A stretch of 64,000 bases of DNA from assembly GCA_001683735.1 (NCBI GenBank), contig LUGG01000002.1, positions 806,001 through 870,000 of the forward strand. Reading direction: 5' to 3'. Positions 11,698 through 23,729 of this stretch are shown in pieces. This stretch comes from Grifola frondosa. Taxonomy: Eukaryota; Basidiomycota; Agaricomycetes; Polyporales; Grifolaceae. The notes beneath the pieces are model-generated. The model ran no database searches, had not been told where the DNA came from, and saw only the letters and a list, made by a program, of their open reading frames with translations. Numbering within the stretch: the stretch's first letter is position 1; each line of letters begins with the position of its first letter. The position numbers were made by a program, and so were the translations under genes.

Positions 11698-12816
11698 GTA
11701 TGTGCTACATCCGTCTGGGATGACGTGAAATCCTGCAAAAATTTAAAAGTCCCCGAGTATGACTGCTGCGTAACTCTTTTCATCGTTATTTGTATCGATA
11801 TTCCTTGTGTGCATCATTTACCCCATTTTTTAGATTTCAATATAGCAGAGAAGCACATCCAGACTATGGTAACAATTTACATGGGTATCGTGTAGATTAA
11901 ATAGGATCATCTTATGACCAGTATAGTGGTTGTACATGGCCGGCTTCGCAAAAGAATCAATCGCTCAAAAAATCCCTGCACAACCGCCTTCTAAGTTGTC
12001 CCTGCGAAGGATACGCCGAGTATTAAGGTGAAATCGTCAGAATTTTCTCCGAGTATTCTTGAGAGCAATACTCATGTCGGATTGGTTCTAGCTTGTGAAG
12101 TGTTCCACCAGAGTGTCCGCGAAACGTCCCCTCACGAACATGGGCTTCGCTCGCAAGTACACTGCATGATTTTCAATAAAATAGCCCCACTCGGTCTGTG
12201 TTCAACTTCAGGGCAGAACCATGGATCACGACATCAGATAATAGTTCCTGGGCCTGAGTTTCAGCCGTCTACTCAAACGCCAGTCAACACTAATGGCCCC
12301 ATGCCGTGGATCGCTGCTGTTTCGACCGGCACCGGTGATACTGTCAGTTGGTGTTCAACGGATCCGTTCCCGAGGAGTTCATGGTGGTGCTATTCCTCCT
12401 CGAAGGTACTGTTATAGTAAGTCGTTTTATGCTTGGCTGGTAGGGATTTATGCATTGGGATTATGGCTGTCTCGATGATTCTGATGTTCAAGGCATAATG
12501 AGCTGAGCGGCGAGGATCATCGAAAGCTTGGACTATTGTTTGGTTAGGAGACCTTCACTGGATTTTACTTATGCAACCTGCTTTCAATTTTTTGTGGAGA
12601 TTCTCCGGGACATCGTGATCTGACGCATTCGCTCTAGTTATGCGAGGATGGTTTGGCTCCCTTGTTTGGCATGACAGCTGTGTCACAACGGAGTTGAACA
12701 TATTCCCTCTCGGCTATGTTACCCACCGGAGGGTGTGGCTGGTCTATATAATGCAGCGCAAAGGTGATACTATCCTCAGTTTACAAGACTCTCGAACTAC
12801 CCAGCACCCAAGCATC
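11698..12816. other. Intergenic, upstream region of the M35 protease gene
   Basis: About 1.1 kb with no recognised gene or repeat. An open frame at 12028-12417 has no family I know and lacks splice support. The 3' end holds the TATA box of the protease gene. Confidence 0.45.
12745..12752 (+). promoter_or_regulatory. TATA box of the M35 protease gene
   Basis: TATATAAT sits 72 bp upstream of the ATG at 12817, the usual spacing for a strongly expressed secreted fungal enzyme. Confidence 0.6.
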
Positions 12817-14156
12817 ATGCATTCTCTCTCTGCCCTCCTCGCATTCGTTGCATCCGCCGTTATGGTCTCCGCCACACCAGGCCTCCTAGTCCAAGTCACC
12901 GGGCCTGCGGCTGTCCACGACATTCAGAACTTGCAAGTAGTTGCAACCGTCGTCAATACCGGCAACGAGAGTCTCAAACTGCTCAAGGACCCCCACGGCC
13001 CTCTTAGCCAGTCGCCTACTGATATTTTCAATATAACCAACGGCTCTGGTGACAGCCCGGATTTTATTGGTATCCGGGTAAGTCCCAAGCGATCTTGGGA
13101 TGATGTCGATACCGGTCTGATACTTTCTATCCCGCAGGTCTATTTTGCCCCGTCGTATTCCATTGAGCAGGGCAATCCCGACTCGTTCACCGTCCTCGCT
13201 CCGGGTGAATCTGTGGGAATTCAACACGATCGTATGTGCTGGCTTCACTCTACGATTCTTCTCTATCTATCTCAATCGCAACGTATAGTCTCGCAGGCAT
13301 ATAACCTGACTTCAACCGGGTCCGGGCAGTATACCGTAGCTGCCAAAGAAGGGGTCAGCTTCTACTACGTTGACCCAGCGACCAACACGTCTGCGTCTCT
13401 TCAAGCTGACGTTGGATACCCCGCGCACAATGTGTCGGTCACGGGATCCCTGGCCCGCACCGACCTCTCAAAGAGGGAGCTCTCCGCGCGGGACTATAAC
13501 TATTGCAGTGATGATCAGAAAGCTGCGTTGGATATTGCTATACCGGCGGGCGTGGCGCTTGTTGCGAATGCGAATGCGTACGTTCCGCCACGATCTATGC
13601 ATTTCTCGGAGCTCAAAGGTCTGCAGTGCCATCCAGGAGGATCCGAATGGGAACAGCCCGAATTTCGTGCGGTGGTTCGGCCAACCGGATGTCCCCCGTC
13701 GCAACCATGTGGCCGGAAACTTTCAGAGGATGAGCGGGAATGTCCTCGCCGACTTCACGTGGAATTGTGAAGGACAGCATTGTGAGCCGGAAACCGGCGC
13801 ATATGTGTACCCCACCGAGTGAGTGTCCTTGTCCCTCTTCGTGTGCATGACTGACAGCGGGTGAAGGTATGGTACGGTGTACGTGTGCGCGACGTACTTC
13901 GGCTTGCCTCTTACGGGCCGTGACTCTCAGGCCTCAGTAATCGTTCACGAGGTATTAATGTCACCATTGGTGGTTTATCTGAATAATAATAAAAAACAGT
14001 GCTGACGCTCGATTGCAGCTGAGCCATTACACTGTAAACGGCGGCGCGCAAGATTTTAAGTATGGAGTTCCGCTTTGCGAGGAGTTGGCAGTGGATTTGC
14101 CTATAGTCGCCATTTCGAATGCGGCCAGCTACCAGTACTACGCGGCCGACGTCTGA
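12817..14156 (+). CDS. Secreted M35 metalloprotease, peptidyl-Lys/deuterolysin type
   Basis: Six exons (12817-13077, 13138-13231, 13289-13577, 13627-13818, 13867-13951, 14019-14156) join to 352 residues. Residues 1-19 are a signal peptide ending VSA|TP. The propeptide follows and ends at a Lys-Arg (LSKR) processing site. The mature enzyme then begins near the Cys of YNYCSDDQ. The aspzincin signature is complete: HELSH (zinc ligands, catalytic Glu) and GAQDFKYG downstream (third ligand Asp). The family cleaves extracellular protein, often before Lys. The 49-bp intron 13578-13626 resolves what first looks like a frameshift. The gene looks intact and is close to the usual length of about 350 residues. 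Confidence 0.9.
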
Positions 14157-14816
14157 TGGCGCTGGAGAGTGCTCCGAGCGGAAGCGCAAGCTATGCGGTA
14201 GACTCGGAGGTAGAATGTTACATGTTTCTTCTAACGTTTCCCGTTTTCGAAGTACTTGGCAGCCTGGTCATTCATGTATCGAGAACATAACCCGGTACAC
14301 GAAATTATGCTTTACCCCATTCATGTTCAATTGCAATATTTAGGTTAAGCTTCTCCGCCAAAAACAATGTGGTAGAGCGTATATGCAGCTAAGCCTGGTC
14401 GCGAAGCACCAATCCTAAATCCATAGTGGTAGCTGTGCGCGCCATCCAAATGACGAATACATGGGTCGCAGAAAATACAGGTCTGATTAATGCTGGACAA
14501 TGGATGTGCCGAATGCATCCACTTTCGATAGATAGCCGAGATCCAGAACAAGGACTGCTCCTGCATTCATGCCACTCTCTTGAATCATCGAAAACAAGAA
14601 GAGCGTTGAAACTTGACACGTTCACAAAATTGCTTGACAAACATGTACCACGGTCCTTCAGAACCTTGTTGATATTGGCCAGTACATTGCAACATGCGAA
14701 CGATCAATGACACGTAGCTTCGTGGCTCTTGAAATTGTCTTCAATCAAATGGCCCCCAACTCTCGCGAACAGCAAATGAAATGCGAATGCCGAATCCTGA
14801 TCTACAGAACAAAAAC
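14157..14816. other. Intergenic between convergent genes
   Basis: 660 bp of 3' flanks of the M35 protease and the proteasome subunit. No gene, repeat or RNA recognised. Confidence 0.5.
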
Positions 14817-15593
14817 CTAGTCCATGCGGCCTTTCAACGTACGCTTGATCACCTTGTCTTTCGTTCTATCCACGAGTCAATCAGCACCCATCCATACATC
14901 GAGAAAATGGGCACTTACACAACATACACTTCTGCGCCCCAACCCGAATACGCATCCCTATCCACCGCATTCAGCAGCGTCTGCGCACACGTTTCAAACA
15001 GGTCCTCCGGCTCCAGATCTGGCTCCCACAGGCCCTCCGCAACACCGAACAGCTTAGTGCTCGCGGTCCCCGCGACGACGAAGTCCTTTGCGAAATTGAG
15101 ACACCCGATGAGATCCGTCGCAGCGATGAATGGCTTGTATGCTCCTGATGGCGTCTTCTGCAGCCCCGCCATGACCGGCTCGATGAAGTATGGCCCGAAG
15201 CGCCGCTCGTAAAGCGTCGATGAGACGAGGTGCGCGAACGTTTCCGGCTCGATCTCACGCTCTTCTTTGATCGTGTACATATTCAGTCTTAGCCGGAATT
15301 GCTCCTTTCTAGGGAGTACCATGAGCATATGTCAATAGGAATGGGGGAACAGAGACCCACAGTGTTGTTACGTCTGTCGCAAGACCGGGGAGACCAAGGT
15401 ATATCCGGTCTGACATGGGGAATATCTGCATGCTGTTTAGCTCGGGTACGCATACGGTGCAAGAACACATTGTACGCACCTTCTGGAAGTGTGAAGAGAT
15501 ACCTAGCGATTGGTTTCCCAGCCGCAGGTCAGACGCAATAGCGACACATTCCTTCCCCACCATGGCGATCACGGAGCCACCGTTATATTCCAT
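14817..15593 (-). CDS. PUP3: Proteasome subunit beta type-3
   Basis: Four exons (15480-15593, 15361-15425, 14919-15308, 14817-14865) join to 205 residues, exactly the length of yeast Pup3. The family sequence is clear throughout: [20 protein letters not shown] at the start, [61 protein letters not shown] and [11 protein letters not shown] near the end. It is a structural beta subunit of the 20S core particle and lacks the catalytic N-terminal Thr of beta-1, -2 and -5. The last exon codes the tail [15 protein letters not shown]. Introns are 52-54 bp. The gene is intact. Confidence 0.95.
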
Positions 15594-15839
15594 TATAGAC
15601 TGCGTAGGGAAAAATTAGCGTCACTGTGCCATTCAAAAGCAAAACAAAAGTTGTTGCTCACCATGAGGGCAGAAAGATATGTGGTGAGCTGGTGCAAACG
15701 CGTAAGTGTCCTCAAGCTTGTCCAGGCGGCTGTAATGAACGCGTGGTGACGCGTCCTTGTGCTACGTCACACGACGCGTCACCGTTGTCACGAGCATGTC
15801 GTGGTCACAACTTGCCGTCATTCCATAGGTGTGGCACTA

Positions 15840-16104
15840 CTGTACATTACAGACCAACTCGGCGCCGGTTGTGACCTGTGACCCATGGCACCCAATCCGG
15901 CGCCGCGGCGCGACCGCTTGGGACGTGTGACTGCCGGCAACAAACGGCGGGGACATTGCCGCGCCGCAGGCGCGGAAAATTGGGCAGAGGTGACATGCGG
16001 CGCCGCAGCCGGCGGAGCCGCTTGTGACCTGTGACTACGCCAAAATCCGGCGCGTCGAGGGTCCTTGTGACCTGTGACGCGCCGAGTTGGTCTGTAATGT
16101 ACAG
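15840..16104. mobile_element. 265-bp MITE with 26-bp terminal inverted repeats and TA target duplication
   Basis: The element starts CTGTACATTACAGACC at 15840 and ends with its complement at 16104; 26 outer bases match on both sides. The dinucleotide TA flanks both ends (15838-15839 and 16105-16106), as expected for Tc1/mariner-type insertions. The inside is very GC-rich (many GGCGC motifs) and carries three copies of TTGTGACCTGTGAC at 15869, 16022 and 16065. It codes for nothing, so it would depend on a transposase elsewhere. It lies between the divergent proteasome and PET117 genes, 60 bp before the latter's ATG. Confidence 0.8.
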
Positions 16105-16163
16105 TACTAGGACCTAACCAGGTTTCAAGATAGTTTGCCTGGTTCTACTTCTTGTCAGCTTGA

Positions 16164-16468
16164 ATGTCTCGTGTTTCAAAAATTACTCTTGGAGCGGCCA
16201 TAGTTGCTTCAATATCCATTATCTGGGGCGTTCATGCCCTCCAAAACCAGGAGCGCGAGGTACACCTAAGTCACTACTATGAAAGAATATTCACTCTAAG
16301 TGATGACCTTTTCAGACCATGTACAAGGGTGTGTTGCGCGATGACGCGCGACGACGTGATAAGATGCGTCAGCGCGAGGATGATCTGAAGGAGTCTCAGC
16401 GCAAGAGAGAAATATATGAGCGCGTCCAGACTGTTTCCGGAAATCATGGCGAGGAGAAGATTGGTTGA
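16164..16468 (+). CDS. PET117: Cytochrome c oxidase assembly protein PET117-like
   Basis: Two exons (16164-16259 and 16316-16468) join to 82 residues. The start MSRVSKITLGAAIVASISII is the short N-terminal membrane anchor and mitochondrial region typical of Pet117. It is followed by a charged helical part (MYKGVLRDDARRRDKMRQRE, then LKESQRKREIYE). Pet117 is a small mitochondrial protein needed to assemble cytochrome c oxidase, acting with Cox15 in heme A synthesis. Length and layout agree with the family. The intron is 56 bp. The MITE directly upstream may have changed the promoter. Confidence 0.8.
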
Positions 16469-16745
16469 CTGATAGATAGTCATATAGCCTGGACGGGAAG
16501 GCGAGTACTAATATCTTCTTAGTCGTTCAGAATTCTCAAGGAGTGCACCAATGCATTGTTTCCCGTCAGACGTAGTTCTCTTCCATCAATGTAAGGTCTA
16601 TGCATATTGAGATTTACACCTCAATTCTAGGTGTATATACCCCGGACCATGAGCTCATATAGATGGTGATGATGTTCCACTTGAATCATGACAGCACAAT
16701 GAACCAACCACAGAGAATGCGCCATTGCAAGCTTCTTCCAGGTAT

Positions 16746-18589
16746 CTACCCCACAATGGGATATGCCGGGGCAACCGCTGAATGAAATATTAGCATTCTC
16801 ACCTCCGACCAGCTATCAATATCAAAATGTCCGTATCCCGTCGCGCCACTGATGACAATAATCACATTAATTCGCAGAAGCAGGCCTATGACACGAAAAG
16901 CTTACCCAAGACCTATATGGTTCCTCATATACTCCCCGTGTATAGTTGGTCCGTTGATGTTTGTATAACCTGAATGACTCAATAACCTCCAAAAAACATC
17001 ACAGTAGCTCGGGCTTACCAGCTCGGATGCGGGCGGCGACATCGAATGCTGTGTTGACGTTCTGCGTCCATAAAGCTGCCACTAGGGAATACGAGGATTC
17101 ATTTGCCAGATCTACTGCTTCATCAATGCTATCGACCACGGCAAGTACAGCCACTGGACAGACATCAGCCATCTCGATAGTTCAATATGCAAATCTTCAG
17201 TAGACGTACAGGGTCCGAAGCTCTCCTGATCCCAAAGTCGCATCCCAGGCTTCACGCCCATGAGCAGATGGGGCTGTACCACTGGTCCCTTGCGTGTTCC
17301 ATCTCCCAGGATGATCTCTGCGCCTGCCGCTTTCGCCTCCTGGATCATGTTCACGACATTTTCCGCCGAACCTTCTGTGAAGAGAGCCCCAAGCGCCACA
17401 GAGGGATCGCTGTGCGGGTCGCCTGCCTTAATTTGGCTGAAGAGCCTAGTGAGCTCAGGAATAAGAGTGACTGCGGCTTCCCGCTGGATAATGACGCGTT
17501 CCGTGGACATACAGATCTGGCCTGAGTGAAGGAGGGCCGAAGACGTGATGGCTCTCGCAGCTCGAGGAATGTCGGCGTCGTTCAGGACCTTGGCGCTTGT
17601 TATTACGATGCAAAAGTAACTGGAAATGAAGTACGCACGACAACAGGAGCTTTACCGCCGAGCTCAAATACACAGGGTTTGAGATACTTCGCTGCTTCAC
17701 CGGCAATAATTTTGCCGATCCTATCGCTACCTGTAAACTTCAAGGTGGTGAGAATTTCACTTTCTACACAACAAATACTCGTTTACATTGATCTTTCGCA
17801 CATCAGGATGCGCAATCATTTCAGCGGTCAGCATGGGCGAGTCTTCCTTGGCCATCGAGATGAAATTGAGGACGCCGTTGGGTAGTCCAGCCTGTGGAGA
17901 AAATCGTCAACACAAACCTGTCGCTCATCAACGAGATGTGTACCTCATCAAATAGCTCTGCAATGAGAGCTTGGGATCGGGGGCTGTTCTCAGAGCATTT
18001 GAGAACAACCGTGTTTCCACATATGATAGGAAGTGACACTGCGCGAATGGACAGGATTAAAGGCGCGTTCCAAGGTGCGATAGCTAGACTAATGGAAGCA
18101 TCCAACAGTTCTTCAATCGGATTCTCACTGTCAAGAGGTATAATCTTACACGACTCCGATCGCCCTCCTCTGCGCTACGGCATAACCGCCCTCAAGCACG
18201 GACGGGAACGTCTCTCCCCTGAGTTGGGTGACCATTCCTGCGTAATTTCGCAGGGCGTTAACGGACCCGAGATAACCGCTTGAAAACATTCCATCTGTCG
18301 CCGCCGTTTCCTCCTGCAATGCCACCTTCGCTCTCTCCCTGTACTTCTCGGACTCGAACAGGTCTGCAGCTTTGAGGAACACGTCGCGGCGAGCAATTAG
18401 CGGTGAATTCTCCCACGTGCCGAATGCGCGAGCGGCTGCGTCTATGGCATCCTTGCAATCTTGGCTGGAAGCGGCGGCAGCGAGGCCGACGACTTTGTTG
18501 GAGTACGGATTACGCACTTCGAAAGTCGCCTCAGTGCTTGCGGGACGTAGCTGGCCGTTAATGAGGAGCGATGTAAAGGGGACAGACAT
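16746..18589 (-). CDS. Aldehyde dehydrogenase, vanillin/salicylaldehyde dehydrogenase-like
   Basis: Eight exons (18150-18589, 17944-18088, 17787-17891, 17639-17737, 17210-17588, 17019-17153, 16906-16969, 16746-16848) join without a phase error to 489 residues. All ALDH hallmarks are present: APWNAP in the NAD-binding part, FTGSDRIGK, the catalytic Glu in FELGGKAP, the catalytic Cys in SGQICMSTE, and NINGPT followed by GATGYGHFD near the end. It oxidises an aldehyde to the acid with NAD(P)+. The closest types are vanillin or salicylaldehyde dehydrogenases, which fits aromatic metabolism in a wood or litter fungus, but the substrate is inferred. A TATA-like GTATAAGA lies about 40 bp upstream of the ATG. 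Confidence 0.9.
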
Positions 18590-19489
18590 GATTACTACAA
18601 ATAAGACCGATGAAGCTCTGCCCACGCTCTTATACTCCCTGGACCTAGGCACAGAACTTAGCCAGGCCTGTTCCGACGTCTTCCTGGAACCCTCAGTGGC
18701 AACAAAGTTTGGGTGGTGGGACTGCGGGCTAGCGAATGCCGTTGTCCCTGAACGTGTTTGGAAACGTTGATTCTGTTTCTTCCGGATGCGATGCAACGTC
18801 TTTGTCAAGTTCTAAGTGCTGAGAGGATCATAAGACATAGGTATCCACTTCCGTACAAGTTTTGCCGCATGACCATGTTTCGATTCTCATGAGGTCCGGA
18901 AAACGCATCGCAGTGATTACTACACGCAAGGTCTAATTTCTCACTATTTGGCGGCTTGGTCCGAGACTATTGATTGCATGACTTGTGTTTCTGACTCCAT
19001 GTCATGTTAAACATCCAGTGTACAGAGAGCAAGCACTTACCCCAGTAAGTGCTTGATCAGTGGCAAAAACCGATCTAGAGGTATCTATATAGCCACATAC
19101 TGATATTACTGCATAGATAAGATACACCGTACTACTATGGTCTACATAACTAACGAGTAACGACTGGATCCGGACCGCGGACGCAAAATAAGTTGCACTG
19201 TTCACAAGGAGTACTTGTACCCTCGATTGGTCGGGCACATCACATTGTCAGGCTTCGTGCGCTAATCGAATCCGACCAATTGACGGGCCTCTCGTTTTAG
19301 CGACTTTCGTTTGCTTCAATGATGCTTAGGTCAATAATTACGAAGACGTTGATGGCCTCGCGATACACATCCAGTGTATGCTAAGACTTCTGCTAGTTCC
19401 AAGACGTTTCATCAATACACGTTACACTCCATCGTACACTGCTACCATGATGTTCTGCTCCAATCCTCAAGATGCGCAGCGCCCTGCTC
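18590..19489. other. Intergenic
   Basis: About 900 bp with no recognised gene, RNA or repeat. It holds the ALDH promoter at its left end and the 3' flank of the 100-aa protein gene at its right end. Confidence 0.45.
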
Positions 19490-19912
19490 TCACTTGTTCA
19501 GTTCCGCAGCCCTGGCTCTCAGCTCTTCCCGACTCTGGAGCGCAAAGACCTCGATAATCAGTTTCGCTCATCGATCGTAATCGAAGTAATCAGCTCACTT
19601 TTGGCGGCTCGATGTTCTTCATCACATCCGCGCTGGGGATGTATGGGTCGCGCGCGTGGTGCGCCTGTATCTCCGGGATGCTGTTCAAACCACCTCCAGG
19701 CTGCGGCGGTTCAAGATCTCTAGGGTCGTTCGTCTTCTGCAAATACCACAAAGAGAGGGTTAGTGGCTGCTTCAGCGGACTGGAAGACGTACGGCGGGAT
19801 GGGGCTGGATGGAGAAGGTTGGCTCCGGGTCGCTGCCTCCCTGCTTCGGCGGCGAACTGCTCGAGTCCTTCCTGGATTTCTTTCTCTTGAATTTATCGAA
19901 AAAGGAGGACAT
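19490..19912 (-). CDS. Unrecognised 100-aa protein
   Basis: Three exons (19793-19912, 19599-19736, 19490-19534) join in phase to 100 residues. The start is basic (MSSFFDKFKRKKSRKD). A Ser/Pro-rich linker follows, then a segment RDPYIPSADVMKNIEPPK and a short helical end SREELRARAAELNK. The last two blocks look like a conserved motif, but I cannot name the family. For the third exon I prefer the acceptor CTCCAG over an upstream AG because it gives the more natural helix. No signal peptide or membrane span is present. Confidence 0.6.
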
Positions 19913-20398
19913 GGCGGTTGTGTAGACGGTTCGATACACACGGCTACGGCTATTTATGACGATTGAATGCTGAGTACTGAGTCCGCAGCGGAACAGTGCG
20001 ATATGACGAGCGATGGAGTCAAAGGCTAAGATGGGAGATGCGCTGCGTGCGCAGAGCCTTGAGGGCTGTATATGTCTAGAACGTGACTTGCCTACCAGTC
20101 TATGTCTCGGTCTAGTCTGAACTGCATCATGCGGCAGACCTTAGTTCGCCTCGAGTATCATCGTGTCGAGGAAAATGCAATACGCCTATTGACGAGCTTC
20201 GGGAATGTGGCTTCTTAGAGCTATGGACTTCTGTTTTACACTCCGACCCTCACATTGCAACCTAGCCTTAAGTTCCGTCTGCTGTCTAAATCGTAGATAC
20301 ACAATACTTATCAACACGCGCTGCGTGTGGAATGCGGACGTAGCAAAGAGCACAGCACGAACCAGACCAATCGCTCTCGCTCCACGTAGGGACCCGCC

Positions 20399-22054
20399 TT
20401 AACTTTCGACGGGTCCGTAAATGCTCTCTTCGTCAGACGCCATATCCTCAATGCATAGGATGTCTCCGAGCCTGATTTCCGCATCAGCACGCGATTCCTC
20501 GGTACGCTCGAGCTCCTCCGCGGAGAACGAAAATTCATGGTCAAGAGGGGCGCCGAGAGGTTCGATGAAGGCTTCAAATCGGAGTGACTGTTCTTGGGTG
20601 TGGACAGAGGACAGGCCGCCAGTGTCTGTGCCGCTGTTGCTCAGTGATTCGAACTCCCGGAGATTGAGGATAAACCGCGAGATGAGGATGGCCGTGATCC
20701 TGCGATATATGTTGCGGTGCGAGGACAGAACGTCAACGGCTATGAAAAGCGAAACTGGAAGATTAAATGACTGACGGATCAATGAAGCTACCGGTGATAG
20801 AGATGGCCTATTAATGATACATGAGTTCTTGTGGCAGTGTAGGATAGTGAAAATTCACATACTTCAACTGAAGCCGTTATTATAATATCTACAACATTCA
20901 TGATCAACAATATCCTATGAAATGTATTATCATGACGGTCAGATGCTACCAGTCGGACCCTGGGTAACTTACACAAAGTATAGTGTGCCTAGCACGTGAA
21001 TGATGATTATGAGAACTCGTCAGAGGTAAGATGACGACTGACCGTCTCGCAAGACCAAATCGTTCAATGATGGCCCAAGATCAGCCTTCTTGGCTAGCTG
21101 TCTTGTGCGATATGTTTGCGATACAGTGGTGGCAAGGACAAGCAAGTCTGCAACGATTACTGCCGAACGGGCTACATACGTTACTGCGAACATCACATCA
21201 ATTGAGAGGGGAATAACAAGGAGCAAAACTCACATCTATGGAAGGGTTAAAATCAGTCAGCGAGATACAATAACATGAGCAAAATTATGCACGTCTTAGT
21301 GAGCTTCAAAGGAATGGGATCAACATATCACACAGTTGAATGGAGGCAGCGCTTCCAATGATGTTTGCTGCACAGCTTCAAACTGCAGATGCCACATTAG
21401 TAGTAGATTGAGATTAGGGTAGGAACAGGATTTACCAAGTCGGCGCCGGAGGGAATTAATGAAAGGACAAAAATCAACGAAGCTAGCCGCCATCGGCGAC
21501 CAGACACAACATATGCTCGGAGACTTGAAGATGCTTGACAGCGGGTAAATATTCTATTAGGAATGAGATGCTTGCAGACAAAACTCAGCACTCACCGGCA
21601 GAGAAAACAGGCATCAGGATCTCAAAAATTGTGAACAACCGCGAGACCACAGAACAACCCTGGGAACAATGAGCGGATGACGACCAAATCAGAATGAACG
21701 CTGTACCGAATTCGTCCATGCGTGTATAGTTAGCAGGTCAAAGATGTTATGCAGAAGTTCAATATATCTTGCCAGCAAGAAGAATAAGGTAGCCGCAGAA
21801 AACCGACGTTTCCGGACGAGTTGGTATTCGCGGTCAAAGGTAATCAGATATTCAAAAATAAGAAGAGCTGTAGGAGAATTGAAGTCAGAATATAAAAAAG
21901 AGCTGAAGGTAATAGTGGATTACTGACTTGTGGTCGATACAGCACACAGATCGCCACGAAGCTGGTTGAAGAATCAGTCGTTTGTTATAAAAAAGGAGCA
22001 TATCACGGAGGTCCCTGACTTTTGTTGAAATAAGTCTGCGCTCATAGTAGACAT
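20399..22054 (-). CDS. DUF6533 fungal integral membrane protein, multi-exon; 5' end uncertain
   Basis: The exon at 21707-21867 encodes the DUF6533 signature: FEYLITFDREYQLVRKRR, then LFFLLARYIELLHNIFDLL. The minus strand continues through short exons with hydrophobic spans (about 21600, 21480, 21120-21010 and 20900). The last exon, up to about 20750, codes NIYRRITAILISRFILNLRE, the usual end of the membrane part, and a Ser/Glu-rich cytosolic tail stopping at 20399. Such seven-span-like proteins are abundant in mushrooms; their function is unknown. The start is a guess (ATG at 22054, MSTMSADLFQQ). I could not fix the phase between the first two exons. Several introns are 50-65 bp. Confidence 0.7.
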
Positions 22055-22462
22055 GATGTGAGACTCGAGGTGAAGCAAGCGATCAAGAAAGCCTACGGTT
22101 GAAATATTGCCCGTGCAGTCACCGCAACATCGTTCTTCTGCCAAAAATGTGTGATATATCATGTCACTGACCCCCGTCACCAACGAGCAAGATCCCGTCA
22201 ATGGAAGTACGAAGACAGAGAGCTGACCACGAGCATACACTCTCTTATACACAACTCAATGCGTCACTTGCTGCGTATATGTCGAGAATCGCACTGATTT
22301 ACATCGCTCATTCGAAACGGGTTTTGGGAAAAGGATCGAAATTATCGATTTTCGAATTCTGTAACATGCATTCAGGTATTGCTTCGCTAATCGTAACGCC
22401 GTCTGATCGAGGATATAGATAGATACGGGGCAGAGAGGACGAGACTACAATCGTACATTGCA

Positions 22463-23377
<915 letters not shown>

Positions 23378-23729
23378 GGTGATGATTGAATAGAAGTGAA
23401 AGAAAGAGGATTAGGGTACTGAGGTCAACGAGGAAGTTATAAGTAGGAAGACAACGAAGGTGCTATAAGGGCCCAGGGGTTTCCGGCGAATGGACATTGA
23501 TAGATGCTATGATCTCGGCAATCGCCATTCTAAATCGACGCACCCGCTTTCGTGCTTCTCCGCAAGTCCTCCGCCACTTCAAATCAATGTAGAGGCCATA
23601 AGTTAGGGCGCGACACAAATAACTAACAAGCATATAATAATTTTCCAATCCTAATGTAAGGGCCACTATGTCTCCAACGTCCTCCATGCCAACGTGTAAC
23701 AGCGTAAGAAAACTAATATTAAACGTCAA

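Noticed and set aside
12028..12417. A 129-codon open frame as a gene
   Set aside because: No domain, no splice signals, no promoter and composition like non-coding flank.
13560..13640. Apparent double frameshift in the M35 protease gene
   Set aside because: A 49-bp intron (13578-13626, donor GTACGT, acceptor CTGCAG) explains the frame change and gives the expected family sequence.
16770..16800. A 25-bp intron near the end of the aldehyde dehydrogenase gene
   Set aside because: Too short for a fungal intron; reading straight through gives a natural C-terminus and stop at 16746.
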